A stretch of DNA of 64,000 bases from contig CAYSHC010000008.1 in the NCBI GenBank assembly GCA_964430855.1, forward strand, positions 11,082 through 75,081, written 5' to 3'. Made by a program: the position numbers and the translations under genes. The notes beneath the pieces were generated by a model, which was given only the letters and a program-made list of their open reading frames with translations, was not told the DNA's origin and made no database searches. The stretch is from JAEZDP01 sp964430855 (GTDB lineage: Bacteria; Acidobacteriota; Vicinamibacteria; Vicinamibacterales; Vicinamibacteraceae). Every line of letters starts with the position of its first letter. Within the stretch, counting starts at the first letter, position 1. Positions 1 through 8,938 of the stretch are shown piece after piece.

Positions 1-3
1 AGC

Positions 4-534
4 TCAACGCACGCCGTAGCGGCGGCGCACCAGGTCGGCTTCCGCGTGCAGCAGCGCGAACGTCAGCCGGCTCTCGAAGACCAGCGACAGCGACCCGAAG
101 ACGATCGAGGCGACGCCTACCACCGCCGACGCGATGGTCGTCCGCACGACGATGGGCAGAAGCGCTGTCTCGCCGGGTGACAGGAAGCCCGCGCCGAGCA
201 GTGCCACCATCGTGCTGAACGCGAAGGCCGCGACGGCCAGATAGAAGGCCGTCAGCGCCGACACGATGACCCTGACGCGCCGTTCCGCGCGCGCGAGGTC
301 GCCGATCTCGCGGTCGGTGACCGAGCCGGGGTGCTTGTGGTGCTCGAGGCGCTCGGCGAGGACGCGGACGCGGTCGACGGAGCGCGCCAGCCTGTTGCTC
401 GTCCCGAGCAGGAGCACGCTGGCGGCGTTGGTGAGTAGGGCTGGCGCCGCGATGAACGTCAGGGCGGCAAACGGGCTGTCGGTGGTCAGAGGTGACACGA
501 TGTGGGCGTCCATGGAGAAGGGCCGCCGGGCCAC
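4..534 (-). CDS. DUF2721 family membrane protein
   Basis: Small integral membrane protein resembling the DUF2721 family, whose function is unknown. Three hydrophobic segments lie at about residues 23-44, 88-117 and 126-153. A charged Arg/Glu/His-rich loop (about 47-88) separates the first two, as is usual for the family. The 176-aa reading begins at a GTG (534). An ATG at 511-513, giving MDAHIVSP, is an equally good start and would shorten the protein to 169 aa; neither has a clear ribosome binding site. The stop codon is at 4-6, so the gene is complete. It is transcribed away from addB, and the shared upstream region holds a repeated motif pair. Family assignment rests on overall pattern. 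Confidence 0.75.
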   Translation of the reverse strand: MARRPFSMDAHIVSPLTTDSPFAALTFIAAPALLTNAASVLLLGTSNRLARSVDRVRVLAERLEHHKHPGSVTDREIGDLARAERRVRVIVSALTAFYLAVAAFAFSTMVALLGAGFLSPGETALLPIVVRTTIASAVVGVASIVFGSLSLVFESRLTFALLHAEADLVRRRYGVR

Positions 535-663
535 CGGCGCGGGACGTGACCAGCGTGGACGTGGTCAGCCCGTCGGGGTGCCCGGCTGGTGGCGGGGCCG
601 ACACGGCGTGGCAGCACGCCGGCTGTCGGCGCCGATTGCGCAAGTATTGCACCGTCTGCGGGG

Positions 664-705
664 CGAGACCTGACCCCAGTGATGCCGGAGTCGAGACCTG
701 ACCCC
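664..705. repeat. Paired 14-bp direct repeat CGAGACCTGACCCC upstream of addB
   Basis: Two identical copies of CGAGACCTGACCCC at 664-677 and 692-705, 28 bases apart. The same pair, spaced 27 bases, occurs inside addB at 1974-2014. The copies lie between the divergent DUF2721 gene and addB, just upstream of a -10-like hexamer. A dispersed paired motif like this suggests a REP-like element, but that is inference. Confidence 0.75.
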
Positions 706-717
706 GGGCCCGCCGCA

Positions 718-723
718 TAGAAT
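718..723 (+). promoter_or_regulatory. Putative -10 element (TAGAAT) for addB
   Basis: TAGAAT ends 14 bases before the addB ATG at 738, which would give a leader of only about seven bases. No Shine-Dalgarno sequence precedes the ATG and no -35 element is obvious. The call rests on similarity to the TATAAT consensus and on the same arrangement at other genes in this window. Confidence 0.4.
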
Positions 724-737
724 CCCCTCAGGACTGC

Positions 738-3700
738 ATGGACACCCCGACTCTCCCCTGGGACGACCCGCCCGACACGGTGTCCGCCCCGGGCGTCAGG
801 TTCGTCGTCAGCGTCTCGGCCGCCGATCGCCTCGCGGTCGCGTCCGACGCGCTGGGCGCCGCGGGCGTCGACGACTGGCTGGTGCTCGCGCCGACGCGCG
901 CCCAGGCCGACGAGGTCGTCCGCCGCGCCTGTGGGGGGCGCGACGCCGTCGTGGGGCGCCACAGGCTCGGCCTGACGACGCTCGCGACGCGCCTTGCGCT
1001 GCTCCCGCTCGCCGGCATGGACGCGACGCCGCTGAGCGGGCTCGGATTCGAGGCGGTCGTCGCCCGCGCGGTCGAGAGCATGCCTGCTCAGGACGAAGAC
1101 GCACGGCTCGCCGAGGCCCGGCGGCATCCTGGGTTCCTCGCCGCGCTGGCGTCCACGCTGGCCGAGCTCCGTCTCGCCGACGTCACGCCCGCGCAGATGC
1201 GCGCAGCCGGCGGGCGCGCCGCGCAGCTCGCCCCATACGCCGAGGCGCTCGAGCAGGCGCTCCAGGCGCTGGGACAGGCCGATCACGCACACGTTTTGCG
1301 CCTTGCCATTGCCGCCCTCGACGCCGGCGCGCCCCTCCTGCCGACGCTCGATGACGTGTCGGTGCTGATCGTCGATCCGCCGTGCGACACGTATCTCGAG
1401 CGGACGCTTGTCGCGGCCGTCGTCCGCCGCGCCGGGCGGGCCGTCGTCGTCGGGCCCGCGGGCGACATGGGAGTGCGGGCTCTGGCGTCGGACCTTGGCG
1501 TCGACCCGGAGGTGCTGCCGGCGTACGGCGAGCGGGAGGGCCGGACGCAGGTCCGCCGCGTGCAGGCCTACCTCTTCGAGCCGTCCGCCGATGCCGACGT
1601 GCCGCCGGACGCCGACGGCTCCGTCGTCCTGCTCTCGGCGCCCGGCGAGGGACGGGAGTGTGTCGAGATCGCGAGGTGCCTGGCAGACGCCGCGGCCGAC
1701 GGGCTGCCGTTCGACGAGATGGCGGTCATCGTCCGGGCGCCGCAGCTCTACGCCAGCCATCTCGAGACGGCGCTCCGCCGTGCCGAGGTGCCTGCGTGGT
1801 TCGCGCGGGGCACCCGTCGCCCCGATCCGGCGGGACGCGCGCTCCTGGCGCTCATCGCCTGCGCGCTGGAGCAGGTGTCGGCGCGTCGCTTTGCCGAGTA
1901 CCTGTCGCTGGGGCAGGTCCCCACGGACGGCACGACGCAGGAAGACGGTTCGGATTCTGCGACACCGCGGTCGCGAGACCTGACCCCCGACGCGTCGAAT
2001 CGAGACCTGACCCCAGCCAGGCGCAGCCCCTGGCGGTGGGAGGGGATCGTCAACGACGCCGCGGTGATCGCGGGTCGCGACAGGTGGCATCGCCGCCTGG
2101 CGGGCTATCGCGAGGATCTGCGGCTGCGCGCAGCGGCCGTGGAGCTCGACGAGCCGGAATCGCCGCGCCTCGAGGGCTTGCGCCGGCAGATGGCACTCGT
2201 GGACGAGCTGGCGGCCTTTGCGCTGCCGATCGTCGACATGCTGGCCGCGTGGCCCGACGGCACGGCGTCCTGGGGCACCTGGCTGGAGCGCCTGCGGGCG
2301 CTCGCCTCGACGGCGCTCGCCCGCACCGACGGCGTCGCCGAGGTACTCGACGAGCTCCAGCCCATGGCCGCGATCGACGGCGTCAGCCTGCGGGAGGTCT
2401 TCGACGTCCTGCGCGACAGGCTGACGCATGCGACCGTGCCCGCGCCGGACGCCCGCTACGGGCGCGTGTTTGTCGGGACGCCCGAGGACGTCCGCGGCCG
2501 CACGTTCAGCCTCGTCTGCGTCCTCGGCCTCTCCGAGCGTGTCTTTCCGCAGCGCAGCCGGCAGGATCCGCTGCTGCTCGACGCCGACAGGCGGCGCCTC
2601 TCATCCCGCCTGCGGCTCGACGACGACCGCGTGGCACTCGAGCGCCTGCGGCTGCGGCTCGCCGTGGGGGCTGCCTCGGCGCGTCTCGTGACGTCGTTTG
2701 CCTCGTTCGATGCCGCGCAGTCGCGCCCGCGCGTCCCGTCGTTCTACGCGCTCGACATCTACCGCGCGTGCGGCGGCCGGCTGATCGGCTACGAGGACGT
2801 CCTGCGCGAGGCCCAGCAGGCGTCGGGGGCACGTCTGGCCTGGCCCGCCCACGCGGACGCCAGGCGTGCCATCGACCGCACCGAGCACGATCTGTCGGTG
2901 CTCCAGCGCTACCTTCGCGGCGACCTGGACGACGTGCGCGGCCGCGCGCGGTACCTCTTCGAGGGACATCCCGCGCTGCGGCGCTCGCTGCTGATGCAGC
3001 ACGAGCGCACGCGCCGCCGCTGGACGGGCAGCGACGGTCTCGTCGCCGAGCGGCATTCGGAAGCGCGGCTGCGTGTGGCGCTGGCGGCGCACCGCCTGAA
3101 CGCGCGTGCGTACTCGGTGTCGGCGATCCAGCGGTACGCCGTCTGCCCGTACCAGTTCTACCTCTCGACCATCGTGCGCCTGGCGCCGCGCGAGGAGGCG
3201 ACGGCCGTCACCTCGCTGGACCCGTTGACGCGCGGCTCGATCGTCCACGAGATTCTCGCGACGGCGATGCGGACCTTCGAGGCCAGCGGCTGGCTCCCGA
3301 TGACGGCCGACCGTGTCGCCGACGCCGCGCGCGAGGCCGACGCCATCGTCCTGTCGGTGACGGCCAGCCACCGCGATCGCCTGATGCCGCCGGTGGAGCG
3401 GATCTGGCTGGACGAGGTCCAGGCGATTCGGCGCGACGTACGCGAATGGGTGCGCCGCCTGCCCGACGACCAGCGCGGCTGGACGCCGCGCTACGTCGAG
3501 TTCGGGTTCGGCTTCGGGCGCGGCGACGGGCGCGACGAGCACAGCCTTGCCTCCGACGTCACGCTCGAGGGCGGGTGGCGCCTTCACGGCATCATCGACC
3601 TCATCGAGCGCGGGCCCGGCGACACGTGGCGCATCACCGACTACAAGACGGGGCGCAACCGCTTGCCTGCCGAGACCCTCGTCAACAAGGGCGAGACGCT

Positions 3701-4034
3701 CCAGCCGGTGCTCTACGCGATGGCGCTCGAACGCGCGCTTGGCGGACGCGTGACGGAGGCGCGGCTGTGGTTCTGCACGGCCGACGGCGGTTTCACGGAG
3801 CACTTCGTGCCTGTCGAGGCGACGCACGACCGCAGCGCCCGCGCGCTGGCGACGACCGTGCTCACGGCGGTCGACCGTGCCGTCGAGACCGGCTTCCTGC
3901 CCGCCGCCCCGCGCAAGGACGCGTGCAAGTGGTGTGACTTCGCGCCGGTCTGCGGGCCCGGCTCGCAGACGCGGACCAGCCGGAAGCTGCGCCAGCCGCT
4001 GGGCGATCTGCTGATGGTCAGGGAGCTGCGATGA
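738..4034 (+). CDS. addB: AddB-like ATP-dependent nuclease subunit (PD-(D/E)XK, Fe-S)
   Basis: Partner of AddA in the RecBCD-like enzyme that resects double-strand breaks for recombination. The 1098-aa protein has an inactive-helicase-like N-terminal part without an obvious Walker A. Its C-terminal RecB-family nuclease has D954 in GIIDLI and D968-Y969-K970 in the DYK motif. Cys803 before the nuclease and C1063-x2-C1066-x5-C1072 after it match the iron-sulfur staple of AddB proteins. The ATG at 738 is the first start after the intergenic repeats. The stop overlaps the addA ATG (ATGA), so the two are translationally coupled. Residues 413-426 contain RDLTP twice, encoded by the same paired DNA motif found upstream of the gene; this looks like an in-frame repeat insertion. 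An alternative name is PD-(D/E)XK nuclease family protein. Confidence 0.85.
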   Translation: MDTPTLPWDDPPDTVSAPGVRFVVSVSAADRLAVASDALGAAGVDDWLVLAPTRAQADEVVRRACGGRDAVVGRHRLGLTTLATRLALLPLAGMDATPLSGLGFEAVVARAVESMPAQDEDARLAEARRHPGFLAALASTLAELRLADVTPAQMRAAGGRAAQLAPYAEALEQALQALGQADHAHVLRLAIAALDAGAPLLPTLDDVSVLIVDPPCDTYLERTLVAAVVRRAGRAVVVGPAGDMGVRALASDLGVDPEVLPAYGEREGRTQVRRVQAYLFEPSADADVPPDADGSVVLLSAPGEGRECVEIARCLADAAADGLPFDEMAVIVRAPQLYASHLETALRRAEVPAWFARGTRRPDPAGRALLALIACALEQVSARRFAEYLSLGQVPTDGTTQEDGSDSATPRSRDLTPDASNRDLTPARRSPWRWEGIVNDAAVIAGRDRWHRRLAGYREDLRLRAAAVELDEPESPRLEGLRRQMALVDELAAFALPIVDMLAAWPDGTASWGTWLERLRALASTALARTDGVAEVLDELQPMAAIDGVSLREVFDVLRDRLTHATVPAPDARYGRVFVGTPEDVRGRTFSLVCVLGLSERVFPQRSRQDPLLLDADRRRLSSRLRLDDDRVALERLRLRLAVGAASARLVTSFASFDAAQSRPRVPSFYALDIYRACGGRLIGYEDVLREAQQASGARLAWPAHADARRAIDRTEHDLSVLQRYLRGDLDDVRGRARYLFEGHPALRRSLLMQHERTRRRWTGSDGLVAERHSEARLRVALAAHRLNARAYSVSAIQRYAVCPYQFYLSTIVRLAPREEATAVTSLDPLTRGSIVHEILATAMRTFEASGWLPMTADRVADAAREADAIVLSVTASHRDRLMPPVERIWLDEVQAIRRDVREWVRRLPDDQRGWTPRYVEFGFGFGRGDGRDEHSLASDVTLEGGWRLHGIIDLIERGPGDTWRITDYKTGRNRLPAETLVNKGETLQPVLYAMALERALGGRVTEARLWFCTADGGFTEHFVPVEATHDRSARALATTVLTAVDRAVETGFLPAAPRKDACKWCDFAPVCGPGSQTRTSRKLRQPLGDLLMVRELR
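1974..2014. repeat. Paired CGAGACCTGACCCC repeat inside addB
   Basis: Copies at 1974-1987 and 2001-2014. The 27-base spacing keeps both in one frame, and each is read as Arg-Asp-Leu-Thr-Pro (residues 413-417 and 422-426 of AddB). The surrounding residues are Ser/Asp/Arg-rich, as in a flexible loop, which would explain why an insertion is tolerated. Confidence 0.8.
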
Positions 4035-7000
4035 CGCTGCCGCTGACCGACGTCCGTCCGCTGCCCGACCACGAGGATCGCGAGTGCATCCGCACGTCGC
4101 TCGACGAGACGCTCATCGTCGAGGCTGCCGCGGGCACGGGGAAGACCACGGCGCTCATCGGCCGCATCGTCGCCACGCTCGCCGCGGGACGCGCGCGCAT
4201 CGACGAGATAGCGGCCGTCACGTTCACCGAGAAGGCTGCCGGTGAGCTGAAGCTGCGCCTGCGCGAGGACCTCGAGCGCGCCTACCGCCAGGCACTGACC
4301 GGGGCGCCCGCGGAAGCCGCGCGGCTCGCCGAGGCCCTTGCGCACCTCGAGGAAGCGCACATCAGCACGATCCACGGGTTCTGCGCCGACCTGCTGCGCG
4401 AGCGGCCGCTCGAGGCCGGCGTCGACCCGCGGTTCGAGGTGCTGATGGAGCCCGCGGCCATGCTGCTGCTCGACCAGGCGTTCGACGCCTGGCTGCGGCA
4501 GGCGCTCGAGGCGCCCGGGGAGGGCCTGCGGCGCATCCTCCGCCGGCGCAGCCGCAGCCTCGACGAGGGGGGCGTGATCGACCAGCTCCGTCGCGCCGTC
4601 GGCGCACTGGCCGAGTGGCGCGACTTTCCGGCGCCGTGGCGGCGCGAGCCGTTCGACAGGGCCGAGGGCATCTCCGCGTGCCTCGCGGCCATTCGGACGT
4701 TTGCCGAACTCAGCGCGTCGCCATCGAACGGGAAGGACAACCTGTACGTCGACACCGAGCCGATCCGCCGCTTCGCGCGTCATCACCTTGCCGACCCGTC
4801 AGTGATGGCGCACGCGTCGACGATCGGTGCCGGGGCGGAGCGCGAGGCCGGCCATCGCAGCGATGGCGTCACGCCCATCACGGCGCCGGGATTCGCGCGC
4901 GACGACGATGCGCTGGAGGCGGCGCTGCTCGACCTGGCGCGCGAGCGGTCGGCCCTTCAGCCCCGCACCGGCAGCAGCAGGACCTACGGCGCCGGCGTCG
5001 ACCGGGCCGCCGTGCGGGCGGCGCACGAAGCCCTCTGCGACGCGCTCACCGTGTTTGTCGAAGCCTCCGAGGCCGACATCGCCGCCTGCCTCCAGCAGGA
5101 ACTGTGGCCCTGCCTGGCCCGTTACGAGCGGCTGAAGCAGGAGCAGGGCGCGCTCGACTTCGTCGACCTGCTCCTGCGGACGCGCGAGCTGATCGTCAGG
5201 GACCGGTCGGTGCGCGCCGACTTCCAGCGGCGCTTCGCGCGGATCTTCGTCGACGAGTTCCAGGACACCGATCCGATACAGGCCGAGATCCTGACGCTGC
5301 TCGCGGCCGACGACCCCGACGTCACGGACTGGCGCGCCGCGCGGCTCGTCCCCGGCAAGCTGTTCATCGTCGGAGACCCGAAGCAGGCGATCTACAGGTT
5401 CCGTCGTGCCGACGTCGGGACCTACTGGGCCGTCCGCGAGCTGATCCTCGCGCAGCCGAAGTCGCGCGCATGCCAGCTGCGCGCGTGCTTCCGGATCGTG
5501 CCGTCGCTCCAGCACGCGATCAACGCGGCCTTCGAGCCTGTCATGCGCGGCCAGCTCGCCGAGGAGCAGGCGTCGTACGTCGCGCTCGAGCCCGTGCGCG
5601 ACGACCCCGCAGAGCAGCCGACGCTCGTCGCGCTGCCCGTCCCGCGGCCCTACGCCAAGCGGTACGTCAGCGCGCAGGCGATCGAGGCGAGCCTGCCGGA
5701 TGCCGTTGGCGCCTTCGTCGCGTGGCTCGTCCAGGACAGCGGGTGGACGGTTGCCGAGACCGGGCCCGACGGCGTCGAGCGGCGCGTCCCCGTGCAGGCA
5801 CGTCACGTCGCGCTGCTGTTCCGGCGGTTCGTGTCGTGGGGCGAGGACGTCACGCGGCCCTACCTCGACGCGCTCGAGGCGCGGGGCGTGCCCCATCTGC
5901 TCGTGGGAGGACGCACGTTCCGTCAGCGCGAGGAGGTGGAGGCGCTGCGCGTCACGCTGGCGGCCATCGAACGCCCGGACGACGAGCTGTCGGTGTATGC
6001 CTCGCTGCGGAGCCTCCTCTTTGCCATTCCGGATCACGTGCTGCTCGCGTACAGGGCGGCGGCGCCCACGCGGCGCCTGGATCCCTGGCATCCACTCGAT
6101 CCCGCGACGCCCGAGGCGCAGGCGGCGGAACAGGCGGTGCAGGTGGGCGACGGCGTCGTCGGTGGCACCTTCGCCGACGTCGTCGAAGCCCTCGCGCTCA
6201 TCAGGCGCCTGCACGCGCGGCGCAACCGCGTGCCGGCCCACGAGACGGTACACGCCGTGCTCGGCGCGACGCGCGCGCACGCGGCGCTCGCGCTGCGGCC
6301 CGGCGGCGACCAGGCGCTCGCCAACGCCCTGCACATCGTCGAGCTCGCGCGCCAGTACGAGGCCGCGGGCGGCCTCTCGTTCCGCGGCTTCGTCGAGCAG
6401 CTCGACGACGAGCGGCTGACCGACGCCTCCGAGGCGCCGCTGCTCGAGGAGGGCAGCGACGGCGTCCGGCTGATGACCGTGCACAAGGCCAAGGGCCTCG
6501 AGTTCCCCGTCGTCGTGCTGGCAGACATCACCTGCGGGCTCACGGGACGCACGGCGGGCCGGTACCTCGACGCCTCACGCGGGCTGTGCGCGCAGCGCCT
6601 CGCGGGATGCACGCCACACGAGCTCCTCGAGCAGGCGCCGCTCGAGATGGCGCGCGAGCGGGCCGAGGCGCACCGGCTGGCCTACGTCGCGGCGACACGC
6701 GCGCGCGACCTGCTGGTGGTGCCGGCCGTCGGCGACGACCCGTACCCGGGCGAGAAGCACGGCGAGCGCTGGATCGACGTCCTCAACCCGGTTCTGTACC
6801 CTCCGCTCGACGCGAGGCGGCACCCACGGCCGGCGCCCGGATGCCCGGAGTTCTCGGGGGACACGGTGCTCGAGCGCCCCGACTTCGCGCTGCCCGGCCC
6901 GACGACGGTCCTGCCCGGGGCCTTCACGATGGGCCAGGACGGGGCCATGTACGACGTCGTCTGGTGGGACCCGCAGCAGCTGCACCTCGATGCCACGCTC

Positions 7001-7750
7001 GTGTTCGGCAAGCGACAGCTCGCGATGGTGGAGCGCCTGCCGACGGACGAACGCGTGCGCGAGGGGCTGGCCGAAGAGGCGGCGTGGAACGAGGCCCGTC
7101 GCGCCGCTCGCGAGGCGGGCGCGCGGCCACAGCACGACGTCGTTCGCGTGACGACGGCCGCCGCCGCGCGGACGGCGGCCGCTGCCGGCGCGACAGCGCC
7201 TGACGGCACGGAGGGGGTGCCCGCGGAGATTGCGCCCGACGCGGCGATCGACGTGGTCTCGGCGGGCGTCCGGGGCGCACGCCCCCGCGGACGTGCCTTC
7301 GGCGCGCTCGTGCACGACGTGCTGTCGGTCGTGCCGCTCGATGCCGGACGAGACGCCGTGCGGGCGCTTGCCCAGCTCCAGGCACGCCTCGCCCCGCCCT
7401 CGGAAGACGCAGCCATCCCTCCTGACGACGACGAGGCCCTCGCCGCCGTCACCGACGCCGTCGTCGCCGCGCTGGCGCATCCGCTGCTGAGCCGGGCACG
7501 CGAGGCGGCACGCCGCGGTGCCTGCCGGCGCGAGTGGCCGCTGATGCTCCGGCTCGACGACGGCCGCCTGGTCGAGGGGACGCTCGACCTTGCGTTCGAG
7601 GAACCGTCCGGCTGGACCGTGGTCGACTTCAAGACCGACGAGCCGGGCGAGGCGAGCCTCGACGTCTATCGCCGGCAGGTGGCGCTGTACTGCCGGGCCC
7701 TGCGCACGGCTTCGGCGCGGCCGGTGACTGGTGTCATCCTTCAGGTGTGA
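4031..7750 (+). CDS. addA: AddA-like UvrD-family helicase/nuclease
   Basis: ATP-driven helicase and nuclease subunit of the AddAB double-strand-break repair enzyme, 1239 aa. All superfamily 1 landmarks are visible: Walker A AAAGTGKTT with K38, motif Ia VTFTEKAAGELK, motif II VDEFQDTDPIQ (D408-E409), motif III GDPKQAIYRFR, motif V TVHKAKGLEFP and motif VI VAATRARDLL. A C-terminal RecB-type nuclease is indicated by D1186 in EGTLDLAF, D1199-F-K1201 and the downstream QVALYCRAL. Its ATG overlaps the addB stop by four bases. AddA activity in this enzyme class is normally modulated by a Chi sequence; none can be assigned here. The length fits AddA. Confidence 0.92.
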   Translation: MTLPLTDVRPLPDHEDRECIRTSLDETLIVEAAAGTGKTTALIGRIVATLAAGRARIDEIAAVTFTEKAAGELKLRLREDLERAYRQALTGAPAEAARLAEALAHLEEAHISTIHGFCADLLRERPLEAGVDPRFEVLMEPAAMLLLDQAFDAWLRQALEAPGEGLRRILRRRSRSLDEGGVIDQLRRAVGALAEWRDFPAPWRREPFDRAEGISACLAAIRTFAELSASPSNGKDNLYVDTEPIRRFARHHLADPSVMAHASTIGAGAEREAGHRSDGVTPITAPGFARDDDALEAALLDLARERSALQPRTGSSRTYGAGVDRAAVRAAHEALCDALTVFVEASEADIAACLQQELWPCLARYERLKQEQGALDFVDLLLRTRELIVRDRSVRADFQRRFARIFVDEFQDTDPIQAEILTLLAADDPDVTDWRAARLVPGKLFIVGDPKQAIYRFRRADVGTYWAVRELILAQPKSRACQLRACFRIVPSLQHAINAAFEPVMRGQLAEEQASYVALEPVRDDPAEQPTLVALPVPRPYAKRYVSAQAIEASLPDAVGAFVAWLVQDSGWTVAETGPDGVERRVPVQARHVALLFRRFVSWGEDVTRPYLDALEARGVPHLLVGGRTFRQREEVEALRVTLAAIERPDDELSVYASLRSLLFAIPDHVLLAYRAAAPTRRLDPWHPLDPATPEAQAAEQAVQVGDGVVGGTFADVVEALALIRRLHARRNRVPAHETVHAVLGATRAHAALALRPGGDQALANALHIVELARQYEAAGGLSFRGFVEQLDDERLTDASEAPLLEEGSDGVRLMTVHKAKGLEFPVVVLADITCGLTGRTAGRYLDASRGLCAQRLAGCTPHELLEQAPLEMARERAEAHRLAYVAATRARDLLVVPAVGDDPYPGEKHGERWIDVLNPVLYPPLDARRHPRPAPGCPEFSGDTVLERPDFALPGPTTVLPGAFTMGQDGAMYDVVWWDPQQLHLDATLVFGKRQLAMVERLPTDERVREGLAEEAAWNEARRAAREAGARPQHDVVRVTTAAAARTAAAAGATAPDGTEGVPAEIAPDAAIDVVSAGVRGARPRGRAFGALVHDVLSVVPLDAGRDAVRALAQLQARLAPPSEDAAIPPDDDEALAAVTDAVVAALAHPLLSRAREAARRGACRREWPLMLRLDDGRLVEGTLDLAFEEPSGWTVVDFKTDEPGEASLDVYRRQVALYCRALRTASARPVTGVILQV

Positions 7751-7780
7751 ACGCGCACGGCGCGCAGCGGAGAGCGTGAG

Positions 7781-8887
7781 ATGGAGCAGCCGACGAGCGA
7801 ACCCCTTCAAATCAGGATGCCCGTGTCGGTGCGGGGGCTCGCCCTCACATTCGTCTCGGTCGTCACGGCCATCTGGGTGCTGTACGTCGGACGCAGCCTC
7901 TTCGTGCCAATCCTCATCGGCCTGGGTGTGAGCAGCGTGCTCGGCCCGTGGGTCGACTGGCTCGAGCGTCACCGCGTCCCGCGGGCGATAGGGGCGGCAC
8001 TGCTCGTGGTGACCGTTCTCGGCGTGCTCGGCCTGATCGGCTACCGCGTCGCGGGACAGGCCGCCGTGGTCGCCGAGGAACTGCCCCGGGCGGCGCGCGA
8101 GGTTCGCGAGCTCCTCGTCAAGACGACCTCCCAGCGGAGTGGGACCATGGCGCAGCTGCAGGAAGCGGCCGACGAGCTCACCGAGTCGCAGGAGCCGGCG
8201 CGGCGCGGCGTGACGCCGGTGCGGATCGTCCAGCCGCCGATGCGCATCGGCGAGTACCTCGTGTCGGGCTCGCTCGGCGTCGCCGGTGCCATCGGGCAGG
8301 CGCTGCTTGTCGTCTTCCTCGTGTACTTCGTGTTGGCGTCGGGCGACCTGTACAAGCGCAAGTTCGTCAAGATGACGGGACCGTCGCTCTCGGACAAGAA
8401 GATCACGGTCCAGATCATCGACGAGATCGGGATGACGATCTCGCGCTACCTGCGGACGCTCGCGCTGGTCTGCTCGCTGGTCGGAACCGCGACGTGGCTC
8501 GCGTTCCTGGCGCTGGGCGTGCCCAACGCCGCGCTGTGGGGCGTCACCGCAGGCGTGGCCAACACCATCCCCTACTTCGGCCCGACGATGGTCGCCAGCT
8601 CGGCGGCGCTTGCCGCCTACCTCCACTTCGACACGCTGACAATGGCGGTGACCGTCGGCGGCACGTCGCTGCTCATCACCGCGCTGGAAGGCTTCCTCCT
8701 CACGCCGACGCTCATGAGCCGCATGGCGAGCATGAATCCCGTCGCCATGTTCATCGGGATCCTCTGCTGGGGCTGGCTGTGGGGCTTCTGGGGGATGCTG
8801 CTCGCCGTCCCGCTGCTGATGGTGCTGAAGGTGATCGCGGATCGCGTGGAGGACCTGGCGCCCGTGGGCGAGCTGCTGGGCGACTGA
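7781..8887 (+). CDS. AI-2E family transporter (PerM/TqsA-like)
   Basis: Polytopic inner-membrane protein of 368 aa in the AI-2E transporter (UPF0118) family. Members export small molecules or ions; the autoinducer-2 link is proven only for a few. A hydrophobic N-terminal block (about residues 18-95) is followed by a soluble stretch (about 96-160). A long C-terminal membrane region contains the family-typical NTIPYFGP segment and a final Gly/Trp-rich helix pair. The ATG at 781 bases past 7000 follows the addA stop by 30 bases with a GAGAG-like ribosome site, so it may be co-transcribed. The substrate cannot be predicted. Confidence 0.85.
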   Translation: MEQPTSEPLQIRMPVSVRGLALTFVSVVTAIWVLYVGRSLFVPILIGLGVSSVLGPWVDWLERHRVPRAIGAALLVVTVLGVLGLIGYRVAGQAAVVAEELPRAAREVRELLVKTTSQRSGTMAQLQEAADELTESQEPARRGVTPVRIVQPPMRIGEYLVSGSLGVAGAIGQALLVVFLVYFVLASGDLYKRKFVKMTGPSLSDKKITVQIIDEIGMTISRYLRTLALVCSLVGTATWLAFLALGVPNAALWGVTAGVANTIPYFGPTMVASSAALAAYLHFDTLTMAVTVGGTSLLITALEGFLLTPTLMSRMASMNPVAMFIGILCWGWLWGFWGMLLAVPLLMVLKVIADRVEDLAPVGELLGD

Positions 8888-8938
8888 CGCCCCTGCGGGC
8901 GTGTGCGCGTCGCCGCTGTGCATTCGGCGCGCGCCGCG

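Noticed and set aside
4615..7203. Second-frame open frame of 862 codons inside addA
   Set aside because: Arg/Ala/Gly-rich shadow with no motif; addA in the other frame has every helicase motif.
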